This document shows, piece after piece, positions 56,194-64,000 of a DNA stretch of 64,000 bases (position 1 is its first letter; every line of letters begins with the position of its first letter). This DNA comes from Jaltomata sinuosa. Lineage: Eukaryota; Streptophyta; Magnoliopsida; Solanales; Solanaceae. Under the pieces are notes generated by a model. It searched no databases. It was not told the origin of the DNA and saw only the letters and a program-made list of their open reading frames with translations. The position numbers were made by a program, and so were the translations under genes. The stretch covers positions 1 to 64,000 of the forward strand of contig QJPP01001716.1 in the NCBI GenBank assembly GCA_003996215.1, written 5' to 3'.

Positions 56194-58136
56194 ATGAGTA
56201 AGATAGGTGACAATGATACTGTCAACAGAGACTTCATGGAAGTAGAATCTGCTAAGCCTGTCATACAAATGGGAGTAGGTGTAATCCGCCTACCCCCCAC
56301 GGTGGAAAATGTTGTATTTCATGTTACTAGCACCATGCTCCACTTGATCTAAATGAAGGGTATGTTTAGTGGATCACCCCATGAAGATTCCAATTGACAC
56401 ATACGCAATTTCGTGGACATTTTTCAACCATTCATTTTTCAAAAAATCTCCCAAGAGTCCATCCGATTATGCCTATTCCCCTTTTCTTTAACGGGGGAAG
56501 CCACGACATGGTTGGAAGAGCTATTGGATGGGTCTATTACCTCATGGAATTAATTGGTGGATGCATTTACAACAAGATTTTTCCCTTCATCGCATATGAT
56601 GCAATTAAGGGATGAGATGACAAACTTATGTCAACTCCTCGAAGAGCCTCTACATGAAGTGTGGTTGAGGTTTAAAAAGAAGCTCATATTATTTCCTAAC
56701 CATGGTTTGCCAGACCATGTATTATTGCAAAGATTCTTTAGATCCTTGAATTCAATTAATAAATCTATAGCCAATAATCTTGGTGGCGGTACCTTCATAG
56801 TTCTATAATTTCCTGTTGCCTCGGCCCTTCTTGAGAGAATGACCAAGACCAACCAAGCTTGGCATACAGGGGAGGCAGATATTCCAACTTCGGGAGTGAC
56901 CACATCCATCCTAACGAATGAGATGAGGAGGAAGGATTAAGAGAGGGATGAGACCATGGCTAAGATAATGACCCAAATAGACTTGCTTGCCAAGCATATG
57001 ATAGGGGACAGTGGTGTTAAGACCGTGAGTGCTGTGAGCAGACCAAAAATTAAGGCCAATAAAGATGAGCTGATGACCATTGTGGATGGTAAGGTTTGCT
57101 ATATAATGGTGGGTACTCATCCTGGGTATTATCGCCTAAAGGATGAGAATCAAGGTTGGATCAAGGACAAGGAAAGGGATGGAAATTGGAGAGATCATGA
57201 TAGATAGGGTGATAGATTCAATCACTGGAGCTCAAACCCATATGTGCCTCTAAACAAGTCGGACTTCTTATACCAACCCATAACAAGAAATCTCAGTCAT
57301 TCGAATATAGAGGACATGTTGCCCTTAGTTTTGAAGAAAGTGGATTCGACAAACACTGGGGTTAGTGATCTTAAAAGCAAAGTGTCAACACTTTATCAAA
57401 TCATGAGCTCTCATTTGAATTTGATTAAACATCTTGAAGCCCAAATGAATTACCTCTCTACCCAAATGAATCTGAGATTGAAAGGAACACTACCTAGTGA
57501 CACCACCGCAAATCCTAAGAACGATGTTCATGTCATGGCGGTTGTCACTAGGAGTGGGAGAACAAGAGGCATGCTGAGAGAGAATGTTGTGGATATGGTT
57601 ATTATAGCAAAGAAATCTGTTGTTGAAGCTATCATTGAGCCACCTAATAAAGGAAAAGTAATCGTGCATGATGTGATGTTGTAGAACCGGAGATTGGGGT
57701 GAAGCTTAGTGCACCCAATGCCCCAGTGAGTGTTGATGTTGATGAGGAAAGGGAAGAGGTTGAATCTCTGCCCCAAGAGACCATTTATGTTGAGGAGGAC
57801 CCCCCTATTGTTCAAAGTGTACCCACCATACTTCCCAAGGGACCTCCTCTGTACACTCAAAGTCTTAGCAAAAAGAAGAAAGATAAAAAATTCAGCAAGT
57901 TTGTTGACATGTTTAGCAAGCTATCAATAAACATTCCCTTAGTTGAAGCCTTGACACAAATGTCGGGGTATGCTAAGTTTATGAAGAAGCTTCTTAAGAA
58001 AAAGAAGATCGTTGATGTGGGCACTATTGAGATTTCACATAGCTCTAGTGCTGTGATGACAAGCAATGTCACCACAAAGCGTGATAATCCGGGTGCATTA
58101 ATCATACCATGCACTATTGGGCTATTTGTTTTCTGA
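56194..58136 (+). pseudogene. Gag of the Athila-type element
   Basis: ATG 56194. Recognisable: FSGSPHEDSN and HIRNFVDIFQPF, CLFPFSLTGEATTWLEELLD, TTRFFPSSHMMQLRDEMTNL and LHEVWLRFKKKLILFPNHGL (capsid), then VVTRSGRTRG at 57540. After a frame change near 57690: LPKGPPLYTQSL, FVDMFSKLSINIPLVEALTQ and MSGYAKFMKKLLKKKK. About six stops interrupt the first frame (56351, 56397, 56807, 56938 and others). The normal CCHC knuckle is reduced to a CYIMVGTHPGYYR-like trace. Confidence 0.85.
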
Positions 58137-58515
58137 AAGGCATTATGTGATCTAAGGGAAAGCATCAACTTGATGCCCCTAGCAATTTTCAACAAGTTGG
58201 TATTGGTTACATCCAAACCTACTTCTATGTGCTTGCTCATGGCGGATTGGTCCATTAAACGCCCGGTAGGAATTCTCTTTGATATGTTGGTAAAGGTGGA
58301 CAAGTTCATCCTCCCAGCAGACTTTGTGATCCCAGATTGTGAGGTTGATGTTAAGGTTCCCATCACCTTAAGGCGACCATTATTAGACACAGGGAGAGCT
58401 CTTGTTGATGTTGAACTTGGTGAGCTTAAATTTTGAGTGGGGAATGAAGTGGTGACATTCAATATGTGCCAACCCACAATACCTCTGGCTGACTTAAGGG
58501 TGATAGCGGTGATAG
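58137..58515 (+). pseudogene. Protease of the Athila-type element
   Basis: Same frame as the end of gag after a TGA at 58134: KALCDLRESINLMPLAIFNK (active-site DLGAS-type box with Gly to Arg), LLMADWSIKRPVGILFDML, FILPADFVIPDCEVDVKVPI, then LLDTGRALVDVELGELKF and a stop. Pol homology ends at about 58515. Confidence 0.8.
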
Positions 58516-58820
58516 ACTTGGAGGGCAAGCTTGATCATGCCCTTAAAGATTGGGAAGTGGGCAAGTTGCCCAAATTTGAAGAGTTGCCAAGTCAGCAACA
58601 TGATGATGTGATGAGGATGTTGAATGAGCAATTCCCTTTATTGGGATGGGGCCACGCCAACCGAATTGGTCTGCTATCCAACAACGACTAGGTTGAGACA
58701 CTATCGTCGAGCCGTGATATTAAATCAAGCACTTCTTGGGAGGCAACCTAAGTGTTTTTACTTTATTTTCCTTTACCTTTTGTTATTTTTGGTGTGTTTT
58801 AGGGATACATAGAGGAGAAA
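58516..58820 (+). other. Pol deletion scar and pol 3' end
   Basis: The frame continues as EELPSQQHDDVMRMLNEQF, which I cannot assign, then gtcgagccgtgatattaaatc and cttcttgggaggcaacct (58707-58750), the hallmark sequence that follows pol in Athila/Tat elements. RT, RNase H and integrase (more than 2.5 kb) are missing. Confidence 0.7.
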
Positions 58821-59435
58821 AATGAACAAGTGCAAAACAGGGAAAGAAATGGGACGTGTAGAGGACCATGCAGTTCTCACAACCTATTGTACTTGTCGCA
58901 TGACCCAACGCATGCCAAGAAAAAAAACCTAGAAAGAAAAAGAAATTTTAGAGGTGATGTGCGCTGGGCTGTATGGTTCGTACAAGCCCATGTGCACGTC
59001 GCACTTCCATCGCATGATGAAGTATAGGCCTGGGCCAAATTCAGGACATAAAAGGTGAGGTGTGAAATGACATGCCTTCCACACCAGGGCTGGTGTGAAT
59101 CACACATTGCGGTGCACCAAGGTAAAATTTAAATTTTTAATTGACCTAACTCGTTGACCAACCCGACCCGGCCAATTTTCTTCTTCTTTTCCACTTTAAA
59201 TCCGCCACCCTTCTCCTCTCTCTCCATATTTTCTCCTAAACTTCTCAAATTCTCTCCCAAAACCTCCCACAAATCCTTCAAACTTCCCCATAATCTTCTC
59301 CTCCTCTAACACAAACTTCTCCACTACTTCACCACCCTTTTCCATCGATTGGTTCTGCGGGCAAGTTGTTGGGTCACCATTGTTTCTCTCCAAAAGCTTT
59401 AATTTTTGCTTCTCTCCATTTAATCTTCACTTGTG
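58821..59435 (+). promoter_or_regulatory. Palindrome cluster and leader-like region upstream of the third ORF
   Basis: gtgcgctgggctg, cccatgtgcacgtcgcac and gtgaatcacacattgcggtg (58950-59120) repeat the LTR's gtgcgatgcgcac theme. Then aatttaaatttttaattgacc (about 59125) and a 240-base C/T-rich stretch (59170-59420) resemble a core promoter and 5' leader. It ends at a donor-like TGTG|GTAAGTTCC. An internal promoter is possible but not shown. Confidence 0.4.
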
Positions 59436-60581
59436 GTAAGTTCCCCGATGTTAAATACTTGTTTTTATATTGATTGGGAATTCATATTGTGAAGCATGCT
59501 TAATAGAATTGCCATGTGTATTTTGGGTGAGATCCAAAACTTTTGGGTCCCCAATTTTGAATTGTGTTATGGATTTTGCTTAGGATCAACTTGGTAGAAC
59601 TTGAATTGTGATAATGCATGTTGAATGGTAGTAATTTTTAGCCTTGAAATATGTGTTTGGGGTAAAGTATGAGTAACCCACTTGTGATTGATGCATGGTT
59701 TGGCCCTATGATAGATTGGGTGACATCATTGTTGTGTGGGTTGAAATTTGTGTTTGAGGTAAAGTCTGAGTAACCCACTTGTGATTGATTCATCATTTGG
59801 CCCTATAATTTTTCACCAGGGTTGGTCAATAATTGTTGTGTGGGCTGAAATTGCTACTGATTGTATACCCATGTTCTTTGATTAAATTTTTTATTGGGTG
59901 TATGATCTTGTGGGGGGAGGTGGTTATTATTTCTGATAATTGTGTGCCCATTTGAGTAATTGAAGGCTTGAACACCCAATGATAGACGGGATAACGTCCT
60001 TTTTAAGAGAAGTCATTGAGTTTTGTTTTGCTTAAAGTGTGGGTCAATGGAAGTCCAGGGAAGTCTGAGTACCTGGACTATTTTGTGGTCATGATACCCA
60101 TTGCCCCTGTTGTTATAACTGTTGGTTTATTGCTTGGTGCCAAGTGCTTCATGAAAATCTTACTCTACAAATCACATATGCAATTCACAAGAACACAAGG
60201 AACCAAAAAATTCCAATTGTGCCTTTGTGCATTTCGCATGTGATGCATAGATATTTATGTGCGAAACGCACAAGGCATCAGACCATGTGAAGAGAGATGG
60301 TCAGTTCATTGTTTTGATGTGTGGTGGATGGTGCGATGCACATCCTGGTTGGTGCGATTCGCACCAGCTTTGCACACCTGAGCTGAAACCACTGAAGGTT
60401 TCTATTAGCTCGTGCGATGCCTCATGCGACGCACACCCTGTCTGGTGCGGTCCGTATGAGCCAACAACCACCTTCTTTGTTTTTCTACTCTGTTGTATTC
60501 CAATCTTTTTAGTTGTTAAATTCTTCTACAATCTATTGTGGTACATGGATAGTTGTACCTGACACTAACGACCATTTGCAG
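59436..60581 (+). other. Predicted intron before the third ORF
   Basis: Donor TGTG|GTAAGTTCC (GT at 59436). Acceptor: cactaacgaccatttgcag (AG ends 60581) with a CTAAC branch motif, five bases before an ATG at 60586. The 1146-base interior is T-rich with no ORF of note and includes gtgcgattcgcaccag-type words (60250-60460). Confidence 0.55.
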
Positions 60582-60585
60582 GAAC

Positions 60586-61263
60586 ATGTCTTCCACTAGG
60601 CCACAGAAAAAGAGGGTTAGTTCAAGTTGAGCCTCATTATCCACAAATGTGTGCTTGTCTATACAAGATGAGGGTCCAATTAAATCTGAAATGCACTTTG
60701 GACTTGATGAGATGGATACATACTATGTGAGGTTTAGGGAGAAGAGGTCGATTTTTGTAGAAAAAAGGATGGATATAGAAGCATTTAAAGACGATCTCCC
60801 GAACATACCTAAATAATTCCGTGAAAGAGCCTGGGACCACTTTAACAAAACTCCTGGGCCATATGTCTCGGATGTAGTGAGGGAATTTTATGCATCATAT
60901 CGGGCCAGGCAAGACATATTAAAGCATAAGGGTCTGGTCTACAAGCTCCCATGCCTCAATTTGGTTTGGGTAAGGGGAAAGGAAATAGATGTTACACCGA
61001 CGGCCATACACTTTGCTATGTGGAATGATGAGCCAATCCCAGAATCACAGTACATGCTTAGCTACAAAAGAAGACCAATATGAGTGGGTGGAAAGTATTA
61101 TTGATGTGGAAACTTCTTTCTGGGCCAAATCAAAAGGGTCCATTCATTGGTCTGATCTCAAGTTTGAAGTTCGAGTGAGGCTAGGTTTTATATGCACACG
61201 ATTCATTCTGAACGGTCATAAAACACAGGTGACTTTAAAGGTGGCCATTTTTATCTCTTAGAT
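60586..61263 (+). pseudogene. Third ORF: putative plant transposon protein domain (PF20167-like)
   Basis: From ATG 60586 the frame reads MSSTRPQKKRVSSS, stop at 60628, then MDTYYVRFREKRSIFVEKRM, stop near 60814, RERAWDHFNKTPGPYVSDVV, REFYASYRARQD and LVWVRGKEIDVTPTAIHF. A frame change near 61075 leads to YEWVESIIDVETSFWAKSKG, FICTRFILNGHKTQVTLKVA. The VREFYA, VRGK-VDF and W-FI-R-PS-H-pattern fits the family I know as putative plant transposon protein, found in Athila-like elements. Its role is unknown. Stops are TGA and TAA where Arg/Gln codons would fit C-to-T decay. Confidence 0.7.
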
Positions 61264-61930
61264 CATGACCAGTCTCTGACTGCATGAAAGAGAGATAATT
61301 GTTGAGCAAATCATACGGAGAGCAAGACAAGAAAGCACCTCCATGTCTTTCCCCGCATTCATTAGCTTCTTGTGTTTCCGAGAAAAATGTCTACGAAGCC
61401 ACTCATTGGATAAAATCAATCAAGCTACCAGAATGATTCATTAGATACAAGGAGAGACACAGATGCACCGCATGTCAAGAAAAAGCAATGTGCTCACAAC
61501 ACCATCCCAAGCAATACTCACAATAAAGGTGTCACTCATGATCATAGGGACACTTCCTCTCCCTCTCAAGAAGCATCAAACTCCACCTTTGTGCATCCCA
61601 TGACCACCTCATCTTCAGGTAACTTGCTTAATCTTAGCCAACTCACTCAATGAAATGAGAAAAGATTAGAAAAAATTGCTAAAGACATTCCACGCATGAT
61701 TCAAGCCGCCATAAAATTAGCTTTGAAGCCTTTAGTGTCAAGTGTGAGCAACCTTTGTGCTAAAATAGACACCATGGAAGTGGAGGTTGATGAGCTTAAG
61801 CAAGTCATGCCACATGTTGAGCCAACGGGTTCTAATTGGGACCTTAATCTACCAGCCCAAAGCTCCCAACCCCTCCCACAAAGGCTGCTAGCCCTCCTGA
61901 TGATTGTACATGGGCTGGGACTAAAATGAC
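61264..61930 (+). pseudogene. C-terminal part of the third ORF
   Basis: After 61263 the homology is broken until 61696-61929: IKLALKPLVSSVSNLCAKID, TMEVEVDELKQVMPHVEPTG, a short predicted coiled coil, usual near the end of these proteins, then a Pro/Gln-rich tail. 61300-61690 holds pieces in several frames that I cannot place with confidence. Confidence 0.5.
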
Positions 61931-63640
61931 AATGAAACTACATCCAAAATCAAAGCAGTGATTGATCCACCATAAGTCCAGCAATACCCAAATCCTCCTG
62001 AATCTCCTGTTCCCGAGTAGAGAAGTCTACCTAGGCCTAGCTAAGGCAAGGGACCCTCCTATCATGACTTGATGACTGGCGAGGACAAATGGTATGTTGA
62101 TGAATCATACAGTCTCCTTAAGCTACCATGGGATCCTGCAATACCACCATTGACAAGTTTTTAGATTGACTCTACACATGCCTACATTCCACCATCGAAA
62201 TAACCACAACAGTAGCCAAAGAGGCCACCTCAGATTCTATTCAAGGAGGCGTCATCACCATCATTAGTATAATTACGGAGTTTTTGCACTCATTCTTTCT
62301 TGTCTAACTTTTATGCATTGAGGTCCATGAAAGCTTTAAGTTTGGGGGTGCTTGTAATTAATCGTGGTATGGATGGTATGGATCTTGACTATGATAATAT
62401 TGCCCTTGCTGGGCCTTGATTTTTATGTTTTTGTTTTTGAGTTTAATTGTGCCCTTGTTGGGCTTAATTTTTATTTTTAATGATTGGTTGTGTGCTGGGC
62501 TAGTCTTACACGATTCCATTATCTTGCTACCCGCGTCTTGCAAATGTGCTAAGAGCCTATGCCGAGGCTTATTTCTCAAATGATTCATGAGCGCAAAATT
62601 TGGCTATCGCCTTGTTAATAGTAGTTTAGCAATAAACTCTGAGGGTTTTCTTAATATCACGGTTCTTTCCCAACGAGCAAAAGTTTTCTTTTATTTTCTT
62701 TTTTTTCTTGTTGTTCTTTTGTGTCAAACCGGGTTGGTGCTTCCCTATGATAGATTGAGAGGCAACTTTCTTAAGGAAAAATGCCAATTTTAGTTTAAAT
62801 TTGAGTCCGTAGTGTGCTTGTCTCGAAATGGACCCACCAAAAAATTTTCTTGGCAAGTTGTTTTTGAAAATAAAAGGAGAGGGAAATGAACTTTTAAGGA
62901 AAATCATTCGCTTGTCATGACTTGCACACTCTCGCTTTGGCTTGATTGATTCACAAATGAGTGTGTAATGAATTCAGAATAGTTGTTCAAAAGTCATTTG
63001 TCCCAATTGATTTTGAGACTAATGAAAGAAGTCTTGTGGCATGATGTCTTGTGTGGTGAGGCTCTACTTTGATTCTTGTGCATATGTATCATCTAGAACT
63101 TGCACCAAATGTGATTCAAGGAAAAATTCTAGGTGTAATCAAGCTTGGAAAATGACCTTAGGACCTCTTTGATAGACACTTCACCCAAATAACTTTCCTC
63201 GACATCAATCCTAGTGAACCCCTTTGAGCTTGTGACCATTCTTTGGCACCTTGTTTAACACCTTGATACTTTTGAAACCTCTATCTTAGAACTAGTCCTC
63301 CCTAATTGCTTGTAAGTGAAAAGTAGACTAAAATACTAAGTTTGGGGGGTAATGAAAAGACAATACAGGCAAATGCCTAAGTTTGGAGGTGTATGTGTTC
63401 AATGAGGAGAAGAAAAAGGATGCACTTAAAGTGCAAGGTGGAATCTTAAGATGACTTGAAAATTGCTCCAAAAAGTTCAATCAAATGAGAAACAATAAAA
63501 ATAAAAAATAGGTGCTACCAAACATAAGGTGATACAAGGAGTTTCGAATGATCATGAATGAAAAGGAGAAGCTTGGGTTGTGTAAGGGAGAAATAAGGTG
63601 AAGTCAAAAATAAAAAATGTGAGCAGTATTTGAATTGATG
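61931..63640 (+). other. PPT and 3' non-coding region of the Athila-type element
   Basis: No ORF of note. ttaagtttgggggtgc (62337) is the PPT-proximal motif; ctaagtttggggggt (63340) and ctaagtttggaggtg (63381) repeat it. The stretch between has words such as agtgaacccctttgagc (63211) that I associate with Athila/Tat 3' regions. No LTR start TGATAAG was found. At about 63640 it joins pol sequence. Confidence 0.55.
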
Positions 63641-63649
63641 ACAAAGAGA

Positions 63650-64000
63650 ATTAGGGAGGTAAAGTCACTTGAACCAAATGAAATCCTCACCTTATCCCTT
63701 CCAAATCCATCTATCGAAGAGGTTCCAAAGTTAGAAATTAAACCGCTCCTATCTCATCTGAAATATGCATATTTAGGAGAAGATGATATATTGCCGATTA
63801 TTCTTATAGTCGGGTTGAATGAGGCACATGTGAAAGAAGCTTTAGCAGTATTATGCATGCATAAAAGAGAAATTGGGTTGCAGATGTCAGACATTCATGG
63901 GGATCAATCTAGCCTTTTGCATGCACAAGATATATATAGAAGAGGGGTACAAACAGTTGGCATAACATCAAAGGAGATTGAACCTTATCAGGAAGGATAT
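63650..64000 (+). pseudogene. RT N-terminal fragment, Athila/Tat type (runs off the window)
   Basis: The plus translation reads PSIEEVPKLEIKPLLSHLKY, AYLGEDDILPIILIVGLNEA, LAVLCMHKREIGLQMSDIHG and LLHAQDIY. This is the lead-in to RT in Athila/Tat pol (pattern PKLELKPLPSHLRYAFLG). A frame change follows near 63935. It is downstream of the 3' non-coding region, so it belongs to another copy or to a rearranged one. Confidence 0.75.

Larger units (their letters stand above)
54576..62347 (+). mobile_element. Athila-type LTR retrotransposon with pol deleted
   Basis: LTR 54576-56067, primer site 56072-56090, gag 56194-58136, protease 58137-58515, then most of pol missing, pol 3' end and intergenic region (58516-60585), an env-position ORF (60586-61930) and a PPT-like aagtttgggggtg (62335-62347). 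The order LTR-gag-pol-third ORF is that of Athila. It inserted into LTR G after agtac. The 3' LTR is not found. Confidence 0.82.

Noticed and set aside
57857..58528. 223-codon minus-strand frame
   Set aside because: It is antisense to clear Athila gag/protease on the plus strand; no domain and low-complexity ends.
62587..62907. Frames of 68 and 93 codons on opposite strands
   Set aside because: T-rich non-coding 3' region of the Athila-type element; no homology.

Overview
The window is plant nuclear DNA made almost entirely of nested LTR retrotransposons. I found no convincing host gene, rRNA, tRNA gene or CRISPR array. The element types suggest a large-genome Solanaceae species (pepper, tomato or potato relatives): Ty3/gypsy chromoviruses of Tekay/Del type with an initiator-Met tRNA primer site and 2-3.4 kb LTRs, plus Athila/Tat-type elements with a tRNA-Asp-type primer site. 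The taxon is inferred from remembered family resemblance, not from a search.

Layout. (1) 1-5815, minus strand: 5' part of a fairly well preserved gypsy element (RNase H, RT, protease, gag, PBS, 5' LTR), cut by the left window edge. (2) 5816-8416: an Athila/Tat 3'-end fragment and an LTR fragment of the family called B here. (3) 8417-46420: a five-level nest. Element D (plus, gag-pol remnants at 39750-44290) is split in its 5' LTR by element A (minus). A is split in its 5' LTR by element B (minus). B's 3' LTR holds element E2 (minus, 12720-24414, target duplication AAGGT), and B's 5' LTR holds element C (plus, 32635-38085). At the start of E2's 3' LTR sits the youngest insertion, L (plus, 14756-19547, target duplication CAATA). 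(4) 46421-54575: LTR-like unit E, a minus-strand Athila-type gag with LTR, a B-type LTR (F) and the start of another LTR (G). (5) 54576-64000, plus: an Athila-type element with LTR, PBS, gag and protease, a pol deletion, an env-position ORF behind a predicted intron, a 3' non-coding region, and at the edge an RT fragment.

Most coding regions are pseudogenes. The main exception is element L. It has near-identical LTRs, PBS, PPT and an intact target duplication, but no recognisable gag or pol. It carries a 186-codon ORF and a 677-codon open frame that I do not recognise. Two architectural patterns recur across unrelated LTR families: clusters of short CpG-bearing palindromes just upstream of the probable TATA box, and a consensus 5' splice site in the LTR leader, paired in three elements with a branch point and acceptor right before the first gag (or L) ATG. 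Both are read by eye and need computation or RNA data.
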